In this document: piece by piece, positions 16,959 through 25,754 of the stretch
Layout: the number at the start of each line of letters is the position of its first letter
Numbering within the stretch: the stretch's first letter is position 1
Assembly: GCA_023458055.1 (NCBI GenBank)
Contig: JAEXAW010000034.1
Location: 62,001-126,000 of the forward strand
Length of the DNA: 64,000 nucleotides
Source of the DNA: Pseudomonadota bacterium
Lineage (GTDB): Bacteria > Pseudomonadota > Alphaproteobacteria > Sphingomonadales > Sphingomonadaceae
Reading direction: 5' to 3'
Notes under the pieces: model-generated
Databases searched by the model: none
What the model was told of the DNA's origin: nothing
What the model saw: only the letters and a program-made list of their open reading frames with translations
Translations under genes and position numbers: made by a program

Positions 16959-17034
16959 GTTTCTGGAAAAGCTTAGGGAATAAAAATTCTCTACGAAAAC
17001 ACTTGATATTAGTTTCAAGTGGAATAGATTCGAG

Positions 17035-17069
17035 GCCGTCCGGTGGCAAAATCGCGCCGGGCGGCTTTT
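17035..17069 (+). terminator. Likely terminator downstream of mscL
   Basis: Stem GCCGTCCGG (17035-17043) with CCGGGCGGC (17057-17065), one G-U pair, followed by TTTT. It lies 77 bp after the mscL stop codon. Confidence 0.65.
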
Positions 17070-17187
17070 GCTTTGACATAGGTTATGGAGATTAATGCGG
17101 AGAAATCGCCACGGCGACGGAACCAAAAGCCCATGAATATGTTACTGCAACCAGCGCTGCATCTCAGTGCAAAATGGGAGTTTAGGA

Positions 17188-17511
17188 ATGAAAAAGATTG
17201 CAATTATCGCTGCTGCTGCGACCGCTTTGTCGCTTGCTGCTTGTGACACCGCTGCTGAGCAGAAGGTTGATGCTCAGACCGAAGCCAAGGCTGACGCTCT
17301 TGAAAATCAAGCCGATGCGATCCGCGATGCTGATCCGGGCGTAAACAGCCAGGTTAACGAAGCCAAGGCTGACGCTCTTGAAGAAAAGGCTGATGCGGTT
17401 CGCGCTGAAGGCGAAGTGAAGGCTGAAGTTCAGGAAGCTAAGGACGAAGCGGCTGGTAAGACTGGTCCCGACGCTCCGGTTCCCGCAACGGCTACCACCG
17501 AAAAGAAGTAA
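17188..17511 (+). CDS. Small Ala/Lys/Glu-rich lipoprotein with internal repeat
   Basis: A 107-residue lipoprotein: signal MKKIAIIAAAATALSLAAC with lipobox LAAC, then a highly charged, Cys-free mature part. The segment EAKADALE plus ADAxR occurs twice, 26 residues apart; at DNA level 24 bases are identical (17281-17304 and 17359-17382). It is predicted to be helical or coiled-coil, ending in a Pro/Thr/Lys tail. Start 17188 follows TTTAGGA. A strong intrinsic terminator ends the gene. No family function is recognised; an abundant periplasmic or outer-membrane anchored spacer protein is possible. Confidence 0.82.
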   Translation: MKKIAIIAAAATALSLAACDTAAEQKVDAQTEAKADALENQADAIRDADPGVNSQVNEAKADALEEKADAVRAEGEVKAEVQEAKDEAAGKTGPDAPVPATATTEKK

Positions 17512-17547
17512 GCTTTAAAAAGCTGATCTCTTTTGGGATTTAAAAGG

Positions 17548-17580
17548 CGGGTCGCATCTCAGGATGCGGCCCGTTTTTTT
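17548..17580 (+). terminator. Rho-independent terminator of the small lipoprotein gene
   Basis: An 11-bp stem CGGGTCGCATC (17548-17558) and GATGCGGCCCG (17563-17573) with a TCAG loop and seven T residues. It insulates the lipoprotein gene from ssrA. Confidence 0.93.
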
Positions 17581-17612
17581 ATGCGTTAATCGCTGCCGAT
17601 AACTTTGCACTC

Positions 17613-17641
17613 TTTTCAACTGCAGCCGCACCCCCTATATT
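17613..17641 (+). promoter_or_regulatory. Possible ssrA promoter
   Basis: TTTTCA (17613-17618), 17 bp, TATATT (17636-17641), placing a start site near 17648, just where the acceptor piece of the permuted tmRNA would begin. Matches to the consensus are partial. Confidence 0.38.
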
Positions 17642-17647
17642 GGTCGG

Positions 17648-17998
17648 GCCGGAGCAATCCGGCTATGATGATAAACTGTGGCGTGCAATAGGCACAGCGG
17701 ACCCGGGGGCGGTACCCGGCGGCTCCACCACCAGCTTTGCGGTGACGCGAATTTGATGATGGGGCCGAACTAGGATCGACGTGTGTTGAAAAGCGTTATT
17801 TTCATCCGGGCTGAGTAACCCGTTCAAGGCTCAAAAACGATAAGTGCCAACGATAACGAAGCACTTGCTCTCGCAGCATAATTGAGGCCCTTCGCGGGCT
17901 GACATTATTCTAAAAGAACGCGGTTCGGACCGAACCGGGCAACAGAATCGGAAACCAGCGGTTTGGGGAGCACCGGGCAACAGAAGCTCCCTATTTCT
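17648..17998 (+). ncRNA. ssrA: tmRNA, circularly permuted two-piece form
   Basis: tmRNA with SmpB rescues stalled ribosomes and tags the unfinished protein. Gene order is permuted as in alphaproteobacteria: the acceptor piece comes first and ends CGGCTCC-A-CCA at 17720-17730; a spacer is then removed; and the coding piece starts GGGGCCGAAC at 17761. GGGGCCG pairs with CGGCTCC to rebuild the acceptor stem. The tag frame is at 17846-17878 and reads ANDNEALALAA, with stop TAA at 17879. Pseudoknot-like segments with two copies of CCGGGCAACAGAA follow. Both outer ends are approximate. Confidence 0.95.
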
Positions 17999-18099
17999 GC
18001 GACTTTAAATTTAATCTTTTCCTGTTTAAAAATGTGTGGACCCAAAGCAGCATTCGTTGGTTCGGGTCGCATAGATTTATAATCAGGAGAAGTTTTGCT

Positions 18100-20627
18100 A
18101 TGGCGACCATTATCGGAACCTCGGGGAACGATACGCTCACCGGTACAGAAGATAGCGATACCATCGATGGTGGCGCCGGGAATGATACGCTATATGGCCT
18201 TGGCGGCAACGATACGCTGACGGGCGGTGCAGGTCAGGACATTCTGGACGGCGGATCCGGTAATGATGTTATCAATGCCGAGGTAGGCGACCCGACGATC
18301 AACGGCGGAGATGGCGACGACACCGTCGTTATGTCCGGTTCGAACAGCCTGTTTTCAAGCACGATTTTAACAGTTGCAGATGGCGGTGCTGGCATTGACA
18401 TTTTCGATGTGCGGTCTGTCGCGTTTTTCGGGATCAATACGCCGGTAACATGGACAGCATTCGCCAACGGGACCATAACCGTTGCCCAAATCAGAATTTC
18501 CAATTTTGAAGTTCTTTATGGCGCCACCAAAAGCAATGTATTCGATTTTTCCAATGCTACGTTTGGTATCACTGCGCACGGTAATGCCTTAGGTGACACC
18601 TTTATAGGCGGTGCCAACGCGAACATTTTTTATGGTTACGCAGATAATGACAGTTTCCGGGTTAGAAATGGAGACACCGCTTATGGTGGCACCGGAAATG
18701 ATTTCTTTTACCTCACTAATGCTAGCGATCATGGTACGTTGTTAGGCGAAGATGGCATTGATACGCTCATCGTAACCTCTGGCTGGAATGTCGACTTACT
18801 GGCTGGCCAAGCGCAGCATTCGGGCGGCGCTAGCCCCGTTTCAACCGTTACTTCCATGGAATTTGTCGGCGTACGCGAAATCAGTGGACAAACTTCGATC
18901 ATCTCGGGCGATAACAACGCCAACACGCTTTACGTCACCGCTGATGTAATCGGTGACGACGGTAGTGTTGGCGTGACATTTAATGGTCGGGGCGGCAACG
19001 ACAGTTTGACCGGTAGCAAGGGGGCCGACACGCTTTCTGGCGATGATGGCAACGATACAATTGTCGGTGGTCTCGGAAACGATACGATCAATGGTGGAAC
19101 AGGCAATGATGCGCTTGATGGCGGGGACGGGAATGACATCATCAACGGCGACGACGGTGATGATACGCTGATTGGTGGGGCCGGCGATGACACCCTGACC
19201 GGTGGCTCTGGCGTCGACCAGATGCAAGGCGGGGCTGGCAATGATATATATTATGTTGATAATATTGGAGATGTTGTCACCGAACTTGCCAACGGTGGAT
19301 ATGACATAGTTTATTCGAGTGTAGATTATGCGCTCCCCGCGAATGTCGAGGCAATTCGACTGACGGGTACCGCTGCAGCCAATATAACCGGGAGTGACAT
19401 TGATAATACTCTTGTCGGCAATGATGGAGACAATATCATAAATGGTCTTGGAGGCAACGACGCGTTGGATGGGGGTGCTGGTAACGATACGATCAACGGG
19501 GGAACGGGTGACGACACGCTGATCGGCGGCGCGGGCACTGACCAATTGATCGGCGGTATAGGCAATGACAATTATTATGTGGACGATGCCGGTGATGTCA
19601 TCGTAGAAAATGCCGGAGAGGGTACGGATACGGTTTATTCTACGGTTACTTATACATTATCACCTAATGTAGAAGTTCTCGCCCTTACTGGCACCGCTTC
19701 GATTTCCGGGACCGGAAATGCGATGGATAATATTTTGATCGGAAATCGAGCAGCCAATTTCCTTTATGGCTTAGGCGGCAACGACACAATTTATGGCGGC
19801 GATGGCGGCGATGCGATTTACGGCGGCGATGGCGGTGATATGCTGATCGGCGGGGCAGGTGCAGACCTCATTGATGGCGGGGCGGGCGATGATGCCCTTG
19901 ATGGCGGCGAAGGCGACGATTTCCTTTTCGGCGGCGCAGGTAACGATGTTTTGATTGGGGGCGTCGGCACTGACCAAATGTCGGGGGGGCCGGAAATGAC
20001 GTTTATTATATCGACACGGCAGGTGACAGCATCGTCGAAAATGCCGGTGAAGGCAGCGACACGGTTTATTCCTCGATTACGTACACTCTCTCCAATAACG
20101 TCGAGGTGTTGGCCTTGACAGGGTCAGCTGCAATAACGGGTGTCGGAAACCAATTGGACAACACCGTAATTGGCAATACTGCGGCCAACTTCCTTTATGG
20201 TTTAGATGGTAACGACAGTTTGTACGGTGGCGATGGCGGCGATGCGATTTATGGTGGCAACGGTAGCGATATGCTTGTTGGCGGAGAAGGCATCGACTTG
20301 CTTGATGGTGGGAGCGAAGCTGACGCAATTGATGGCGGAACTGGTAACGATATCATTATCGGTGGCACCGGAAACGATATCCTGATCGGCGGGGCCGGTT
20401 CAGACCGCTTCATATTTGCCGCAGGTGACGGCACGGATATTGTGTCGGATTTCGCGATCGGCCAAGATGTGGTGGATCTGAGCGGGCGCGGACTAACCTT
20501 TGAGCAGTTGACGGCTTTGTTTGTACAAAATGGAGCTGACGGAAGCATCGTTTTTGCCAACGGCGACGCCATCATGTTTCACAACATCACGATGACGCAA
20601 CTCAGCAGCAGCGACTTCATTTTGTAA
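18100..20627 (+). pseudogene. RTX calcium-binding repeat protein, interrupted by a -1 frameshift
   Basis: A secreted glycine/aspartate-rich protein built of GGxGxDxxx nonapeptide repeats and longer blocks (NVEVLALTGTA...GNxxDN), with no enzymatic domain. From ATG 18100 (MATIIGTSGNDTLTG, after CAGGAGA) the frame is good to 19989, where TCGGGGGGGCC needs one more G; with seven G the frame runs out at a stop at 20118 (672 aa). From 19992 the correct repeat continues in another frame to 20627, ending SSDFIL. Restoring one base gives an 842-residue protein with intact C-terminal tail. Type I export would be expected; no transporter genes are in the window. A sequencing error in the homopolymer is as likely as a real mutation. 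Confidence 0.88.
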
Positions 20628-20660
20628 CGCCACTCTCCCGCAGCCGGTCGCTTGATGTCA

Positions 20661-20736
<76 letters not shown>

Positions 20737-20826
20737 CCTTCGTTACGCCGCTTGGCGTGAGGCGCTCGTTAATCTGCGCGCCGAGACCACGCAACCCAAA
20801 TTTCTGCCCAGATATAAAAACTCGAT

Positions 20827-20861
20827 AAAAAAGGGGAGCGCGACTTCTCGTCTCGCTCCCC
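20827..20861 (-). terminator. Rho-independent terminator of the 53-aa gene
   Basis: Stem GGGGAGCG (20833-20840) and CGCTCCCC (20854-20861), followed on the minus strand by six T residues (A run 20827-20832 on the plus strand). It lies 24 bp after the stop of the minus-strand small gene. Confidence 0.88.
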
Positions 20862-20884
20862 CTTTCCATTAGCTGATACGGCGC

Positions 20885-21046
20885 TTAAGCGGCCTTGCTA
20901 TCAGCCTCAACAGCAATGAGGACATTAAGGAGAGCATCATTGCTCATCGATTCGTCAATGGTCTGTTTGGTGTACGGCTCGCCGGTCTTGGCTTCAATCG
21001 AAGCCTTATACATGTTGAACACTTCCTTGATTTCTTCGTAAGTCAT
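20885..21046 (-). CDS. Small hypothetical protein (53 aa)
   Basis: A 53-residue acidic, Cys-free protein, MTYEEIKEVFNMYKASIE at the start and NVLIAVEADSKAA at the end. It is predicted to be mostly helical and soluble. Start 21046 is preceded by AGGGGAA at a good distance, and a perfect intrinsic terminator follows, so it is very likely a real single-gene unit. A longer in-frame start (21106) is unlikely, since it would ignore this ribosome binding site. No known domain is recognised. Confidence 0.75.
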   Translation of the reverse strand: MTYEEIKEVFNMYKASIEAKTGEPYTKQTIDESMSNDALLNVLIAVEADSKAA

Positions 21047-21195
21047 TTCGGTTCCCCTGTGAATGGAAGGGGTTGGGTGTAGGCCGAATTGGTGAATTAT
21101 TCGCAAACGTCGCGTAATATTATGTCACATAGACTGTCCTACCGGGCTAGTAGTGCAATGTTCCATCAGCGATTGCGACCATGAGGAGGCCGAGA

Positions 21196-22371
21196 GTGAA
21201 CGGGCAGGGGGCGGAAGGTCTGATCAAGATTTTAACCGTTTTCGGAACGCGGCCGGAGGCGATCAAGATGGCTCCCGTCGTTATTGCCTTGGCATCTGAT
21301 CCGCGCTTCGATGCAAAGTTGTGCGTAACCGGCCAGCATGCTGAGATGCTCGAAAGCGCATTGGACCTTTTTGAAATCAAACCCGATTTTGACTTAAAAA
21401 TTATGCGGGTAGGGCAAGGCCTGCCCGAAATTACGACTGCGGTAATAGAAGGACTGCAGCCTGTATTAGCAAGTGAAAAACCCGATTATATGCTGGTTCA
21501 CGGGGATACGACGACGTGTATGGCGGCGGCGCTGGCTGGCTTTTATGCGGGCATTAAAATCGGGCATGTTGAAGCGGGGTTGCGATCCTATGATCTGCAC
21601 GCGCCTTGGCCTGAGGAAGCTAATCGTCAACTCACAGCGCGATTGGCGGCGCTTCATTTTGCGCCGACTGCGCGGGCGCGAGACAATTTGCTGCGGGAGA
21701 ATATCGCAGACGACCAAATTTACGTTACGGGCAATACGGTGATCGACGCATTGCACATGGCGATGGACAGATTGCGGTCAGACCATGAACTTGCACAGCA
21801 ACAGCGCGCAACTTTTCCGTTTCTGGACGACAATAAACGGTTGATTTTGGTCACCGGGCACCGCCGCGAAAATCAGGACGGCGGGTTAGGCCGGATCGCC
21901 GAAGCTCTTGTTGAACTGGCCATGCGGGGAGATGTGCAGATCATTTATCCCGTGCACCCCAATCCGGTGATAGCCGATGCAATGCGCCCGACCCTTGAAG
22001 GGGTCAAAAACATCTTTCTGATCGAGCCCCAAGCTTATCTCCCGTTCGTCTGGCTGCTCAACCGCGCAGATATTATTCTTACGGATAGTGGCGGTATTCA
22101 AGAAGAGGCGGCCAGCCTTGGGAAACCCGTCTTGGTCCTGCGCGAAACAACCGAGCGGCCCGAGGCTGTCTGTGCCGGAATAGCTAGGCTGATCGGCACG
22201 GATCGCCGCCGGTTGGTTGAAGAGGTGGAGCAACTTCTAGATGATCCCGCGCGGTATCGGGCGATGGCGCATGCGCATAATCTTTATGGCGATGGTATGG
22301 CCGCGACCCGTATCGTCGACATAATCGCGCAAATTTCGGGCTTGCATCGCGGGTCAGCAATAGCCACATGA
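21196..22371 (+). CDS. wecB: UDP-N-acetylglucosamine 2-epimerase (non-hydrolysing)
   Basis: WecB interconverts UDP-GlcNAc and UDP-ManNAc in the cytosol, supplying ManNAc units for surface glycans. The 391-residue protein has KILTVFGTRPEAIKMAPV at the N-terminus, HVEAGLRS, PTxxARDNLL, VTGHRRENQ and LTDSGGIQEEA, all typical. GTG 21196 lies 6 nt after AGGAGG and is preferred; an in-frame ATG at 21181 precedes that ribosome binding site. No wecC (ManNAc dehydrogenase) is adjacent. Its last codons overlap the nfu start by 4 bp, so it is read with the operon that follows. Confidence 0.95.
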   Translation: MNGQGAEGLIKILTVFGTRPEAIKMAPVVIALASDPRFDAKLCVTGQHAEMLESALDLFEIKPDFDLKIMRVGQGLPEITTAVIEGLQPVLASEKPDYMLVHGDTTTCMAAALAGFYAGIKIGHVEAGLRSYDLHAPWPEEANRQLTARLAALHFAPTARARDNLLRENIADDQIYVTGNTVIDALHMAMDRLRSDHELAQQQRATFPFLDDNKRLILVTGHRRENQDGGLGRIAEALVELAMRGDVQIIYPVHPNPVIADAMRPTLEGVKNIFLIEPQAYLPFVWLLNRADIILTDSGGIQEEAASLGKPVLVLRETTERPEAVCAGIARLIGTDRRRLVEEVEQLLDDPARYRAMAHAHNLYGDGMAATRIVDIIAQISGLHRGSAIAT

Positions 22372-22952
22372 GCCCTATGTTGATTGAGACTGAAAACACC
22401 CCAAATCCCGCAACCATTAAATTTTTGCCGGGACAGGTCGTGATGGAGAACGGCACTCGGGATTTCGCATCTGCCGAAGACGCTGATGTGTCACCGCTCG
22501 CTGAAGCGCTGTTCACACTCGGTGATGTGGAGGGCGTGTTCTTCGGCAAGGATTTTGTCTCGGTCACAATTGCGCCTGGCGGCGACTGGGCTGCAGTGAA
22601 GCCTGATATCCTCTCCATCATGCTCGACCATTTCAGTGCGCACATGCCGCTGTTCAAAGCGGGTTCCGCGGGGGATATTCTCGTGCCCGCGGATGATGAA
22701 GCGGTCGCTGATGATCCGGCGGATGCGGATATTGTGGCCCAGATTAGAGAACTTCTGGAAACCCGGGTTCGTCCTGCTGTCGCCAATGATGGCGGCGACA
22801 TTATTTATCGCGGCTTTGATAAAGGCCATGTCTATTTGAAGATGCAGGGTGCCTGTTCGGGTTGCCCGTCCTCGACGGCCACGCTGAAGCACGGTATCGA
22901 ATCCTTGCTCAAACATTATGTTCCGGAAGTCGTCGAAGTTCACGCGGTTTAA
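22368..22952 (+). CDS. nfuA: NfuA-type iron-sulfur scaffold protein
   Basis: A 194-residue carrier that receives Fe-S clusters and passes them to client enzymes. It has an N-terminal Nfu_N domain (ETENTPNPATIKFLPG) and a C-terminal NifU-like domain with the cluster-binding pair in GACSGCPSS. The start overlaps the wecB stop. Clients may include MiaB, encoded 4 kb downstream in the same direction, which is a 4Fe-4S enzyme; this link is inferred from context. Length and motifs are normal for alphaproteobacteria. Confidence 0.94.
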   Translation: MSPMLIETENTPNPATIKFLPGQVVMENGTRDFASAEDADVSPLAEALFTLGDVEGVFFGKDFVSVTIAPGGDWAAVKPDILSIMLDHFSAHMPLFKAGSAGDILVPADDEAVADDPADADIVAQIRELLETRVRPAVANDGGDIIYRGFDKGHVYLKMQGACSGCPSSTATLKHGIESLLKHYVPEVVEVHAV

Positions 22953-22994
22953 TCACAGCCGCACACCACAAGCTATCGTTACAGGGAGAATTTA

Positions 22995-23585
22995 ATGTCG
23001 CAACCGCTTGGAGAGCAGGCGCTCGACCAGATTTTTCGTACGGCCAGAACTTATAACGGCTATATCGACAAGCCAGTCAGCGAAGATCAACTCCGCGCAA
23101 TTTGGGATCTGATGAAGATGGGGCCGACGTCTGCCAATAGCCTGCCCGCCAGGATTGTGTGGTGCGTCAGCGATGAGGCCAAGCAAAAGCTTGCGGATTG
23201 CGCGGGCGGAGCGAACCCGCCCAAGATATTGGCCGCGCCCGTAACCGCCATCATTGGAATGGACATGCGCTTTCATGACCATTTGCCGGAACTATTCCCG
23301 CATACGGATGCGAAAAGCTGGTTTGAAGGCAATGAACCCCTGATTGAAAAAACAGCGTTTCGTAACTCAACGCTGCAAGGTGCCTATTTCATTATCGCTG
23401 CACGTGCTCTGGGCCTTGATACGGGGCCGATGTCCGGTTTTGACAATGATGCGGTCGACGCCGCCTTCTTTGAAGGCACCTCCTACAAGTCGAACTTTAT
23501 TTCAACGCTCGGTTATGGCGATGCGTCGACCATTTTCGAACGCAGTCCTCGACCCGAATTCGAACGCTTTAATCGCATAACTTAA
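22995..23585 (+). CDS. rutE: Malonic semialdehyde reductase / nitroreductase family
   Basis: A 196-residue FMN-dependent oxidoreductase of the RutE/HadB branch: LGEQALDQIFRTARTYNGYI, KMGPTSANSLPARIVW, the EKTAFRNSTLQGAYFIIAAR segment and GFDNDAVDAAFFEGT fit closely. RutE reduces 3-oxopropanoate to 3-hydroxypropanoate in pyrimidine (uracil) breakdown, but no other rut gene is nearby, so here it may act on other semialdehydes or quinones. It lies in the middle of the nfu-tsaB operon with a normal ribosome binding site (ACAGGGAGA). Confidence 0.85.
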   Translation: MSQPLGEQALDQIFRTARTYNGYIDKPVSEDQLRAIWDLMKMGPTSANSLPARIVWCVSDEAKQKLADCAGGANPPKILAAPVTAIIGMDMRFHDHLPELFPHTDAKSWFEGNEPLIEKTAFRNSTLQGAYFIIAARALGLDTGPMSGFDNDAVDAAFFEGTSYKSNFISTLGYGDASTIFERSPRPEFERFNRIT

Positions 23586-23598
23586 TAAGGTTATCGCG

Positions 23599-24216
23599 AT
23601 GCGACGTCTCGTGATCGACACTGCGACCGAAGCCTGTTCGGTTGCGCTATTACAAGATGATGAGGTGATCGCGCATGTGCATGACCTGCTTGGATGCGGT
23701 CATGCCGAACGCCTCATTCCAATAATCGCGGAACTGCCAGAAGGGGGCCGGGCCGATGAGGTTTTCGTGGATTGTGGGCCCGGTAGCTTTACCGGGATAC
23801 GGATAGGATTGGCTGCGGCCAAGGGGCTTGGGCTGGCATGGAGCGTAGCTGTGCGCGGCTTTTCCGTGATGTCGTTGATTGATACTGGCGCGTACCTTAA
23901 CAATCCGGCTTGGCGCGAACTAGACCGCGCCATCGTGATGGAGGGTGGTCACGGAGAATGGTTTGTCCAATTGCGCGGGCTTACGGCTAACAGCGAGATT
24001 AAATCTTTAAAGCCGGACGGAGCGCTTGAATGGATCGGAGCGCGCCCGGTCGCAGGCACCCGTGCAGAACTGGTTGATGAGATGCGAGGTACTGGCGAGG
24101 CGATCCATCTGTTTCCTGACGCGCGTTGGGTTGGCAATTTGCTACCCGAAGAGTTTTTATCGCAAGCGTCTCCCATTTACAGCCGGGGCGCAGATGCAAA
24201 GAAGATGGTTGTGTGA
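23599..24216 (+). CDS. tsaB: tRNA t6A synthesis subunit TsaB
   Basis: TsaB partners TsaD and TsaE in forming N6-threonylcarbamoyladenosine at position 37 of ANN-decoding tRNAs. The 205-residue protein begins MRRLVIDTATEACSVALLQD and has the ASKHA-fold element CGPGSFTGIRIGLAAAKGL; the ATP site is degenerate, as in all TsaB. It is followed at once by rimI, whose GTG start overlaps the tsaB stop by 4 bp, a standard tsaB-rimI couple. Confidence 0.95.
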   Translation: MRRLVIDTATEACSVALLQDDEVIAHVHDLLGCGHAERLIPIIAELPEGGRADEVFVDCGPGSFTGIRIGLAAAKGLGLAWSVAVRGFSVMSLIDTGAYLNNPAWRELDRAIVMEGGHGEWFVQLRGLTANSEIKSLKPDGALEWIGARPVAGTRAELVDEMRGTGEAIHLFPDARWVGNLLPEEFLSQASPIYSRGADAKKMVV

Positions 24217-24686
24217 GGGAACTCAACGATATTAAGATCAGCCATCTCGGTATCGGCGACGTCCCAGCCATAATGGGCGTAATGTCCACCGCGTTCGATG
24301 CAGAATTTGGAGAAGCTTGGACAGTCGAGCAATGTCGAGCGACGTTACTGCTTCCCGGAACGCACTTGATTGCAGCTCAAACGAACCGCGATGTTGCCGG
24401 CTTTGCTCTATTTATGACGGTGATGGATAATAGTGAATTGCTACTGTTGGCCGTTGGTGAGCAGGTTAGACAGGCTGGACTAGGTACACGCTTAATGACC
24501 GCTTGGGAAAATCAAGCCTATTCCGAGGGAGTGTCTCGATTATTTTTGGAAGTGCGTGAAGGCAATTCTGCATTTGATTTTTACACAAGATGCGGATTTG
24601 TGCCAATTGGCCGGCGAAGGGCTTATTACACTAACGCTAATGGTAGCAAGAGTGATGCAATCACTATGGCAAAGGATCGGCCTTAA
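24213..24686 (+). CDS. rimI: Ribosomal protein alanine N-acetyltransferase RimI
   Basis: A 157-residue GNAT acetyltransferase that acetylates the N-terminus of ribosomal protein S18. The acetyl-CoA loop is QVRQAGLGTRLM (the QxxGxG/A motif), followed by FLEVREGNSAFDFYTRCGF. The start is GTG 24213 (VRELNDIKISHL), overlapping the tsaB stop; a longer frame upstream lies inside tsaB. Length is normal. From about 24550 onward AT content rises into the mucR upstream region. Confidence 0.9.
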   Translation: MRELNDIKISHLGIGDVPAIMGVMSTAFDAEFGEAWTVEQCRATLLLPGTHLIAAQTNRDVAGFALFMTVMDNSELLLLAVGEQVRQAGLGTRLMTAWENQAYSEGVSRLFLEVREGNSAFDFYTRCGFVPIGRRRAYYTNANGSKSDAITMAKDRP

Positions 24687-24792
24687 ATGCGGGCAGTCTG
24701 CGAAATACCTTGTTAGACTTAACATGAATGTATTAAATAATATCGTCCCTACCCAAGAATCGTATTTGATTTTACATATTTGGAGAAAATTG

Positions 24793-25215
24793 ATGAACAG
24801 TGATGCTGAAGCACAGGAAATGCTCGTTACATTGACGGCAGATATTGTCGCAGCCCATGTTAGCAATAATAGTGTCGCTGTTTCGGATTTGCCGCTCTTG
24901 ATCCAGAATGTGCACGGTGCCCTGTCAGGTCTGTCTGAACCAGCCCCGGCACCGGCGGTCAAGCAAGAGCCTGCGGTTTCTGTCCGGGCCTCGATTAAGC
25001 CGGATTACATCGTTTGCCTGGAAGATGGTAAAAAGCTGAAGATGTTGAAGCGGCACTTGATGACGCACTACAATATGACGCCGGACGACTATCGCGCGAA
25101 ATGGAACCTTCCTGCCGACTATCCCATGGTGGCTCCCAATTATGCGGAACAGCGGCGCGCGCTCGCGCATAAGATTGGACTCGGCACCAAGCGCGGCAAA
25201 AAGACGAAGAAGTAA
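24793..25215 (+). CDS. mucR: MucR/Ros family transcriptional regulator
   Basis: A 140-residue DNA-binding protein. The N-terminal half (QEMLVTLTADIVAAHVSNN) is the oligomerisation part and the C-terminal half the Ros-type zinc-finger domain: DYIVCLEDGKKLKMLKRHL, then MTHYNMTPDDYRAKW and YPMVAPNYAEQRRALAHKIG. As in MucR the second zinc ligand is Asp rather than Cys. Start 24793 follows TGGAG by 8 nt. The roughly 105-bp AT-rich stretch before it probably holds its promoter. MucR proteins in alphaproteobacteria are known regulators of exopolysaccharide and cell-envelope genes, relevant to the locus at 44-62 kb. Confidence 0.93.
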   Translation: MNSDAEAQEMLVTLTADIVAAHVSNNSVAVSDLPLLIQNVHGALSGLSEPAPAPAVKQEPAVSVRASIKPDYIVCLEDGKKLKMLKRHLMTHYNMTPDDYRAKWNLPADYPMVAPNYAEQRRALAHKIGLGTKRGKKTKK

Positions 25216-25298
25216 ATGATCATATAGGGCGGAAGCTATGCCTTCCGCCCGCTTATCCATCTTGCCGTTCAGCGTCCGGACGGCCATAAGTAGTATCC

Positions 25299-25721
25299 AT
25301 GCCCCAGAAGATCGACATCGAAGCCCTTTGTGAAGAAAAAGGGCTCAGGATTACGGAACAGCGCCGGATTATCGCCAAAGTGATTTCCGAGGCGGATGAT
25401 CACCCGGACGTTGAAAAGCTCTATGAGCGCGCATCCGCGATTGATGGCGGTATTTCTATTGCGACCGTCTATCGGACGGTCCGCCTGTTTGAAGAAGCTG
25501 GCATCCTGGATCGTCATGATTTTGGTGACGGACGCGCACGTTATGAAGCTGCGCCCGAGGCGCACCATGATCACTTGATCGACGTCGAGACCGGAAAGGT
25601 TATCGAATTCGTCGATCCGGAACTTGAAGCGCTCCAGAAGCAGATCGCGGAGAAGCTCGGCTACCGTTTGGTTGACCATCGTATGGAATTATACGGTGTT
25701 GCGATCGACAAGAAGGGCTGA
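25299..25721 (+). CDS. fur: Fur family transcriptional regulator
   Basis: A 140-residue metal-dependent repressor: winged helix (ITEQRRIIAKVISE, then GGISIATVYRTVRLFEEAG) followed by the dimerisation domain with HHDHLID and the metal residues of EFVDPELE. It has only one Cys (residue 11), so the C-terminal CxxC structural-zinc pair of E. coli Fur is absent, as in many alphaproteobacterial Fur/Mur proteins. It could therefore respond to iron or manganese. Fur-box-like palindromes are present at 38789 and 45714 in this window. It sits 83 bp after mucR and before plsC. Confidence 0.93.
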   Translation: MPQKIDIEALCEEKGLRITEQRRIIAKVISEADDHPDVEKLYERASAIDGGISIATVYRTVRLFEEAGILDRHDFGDGRARYEAAPEAHHDHLIDVETGKVIEFVDPELEALQKQIAEKLGYRLVDHRMELYGVAIDKKG

Positions 25722-25754
25722 TCAATTAAAGCGCCCGCGCATTCGAACGATCAA

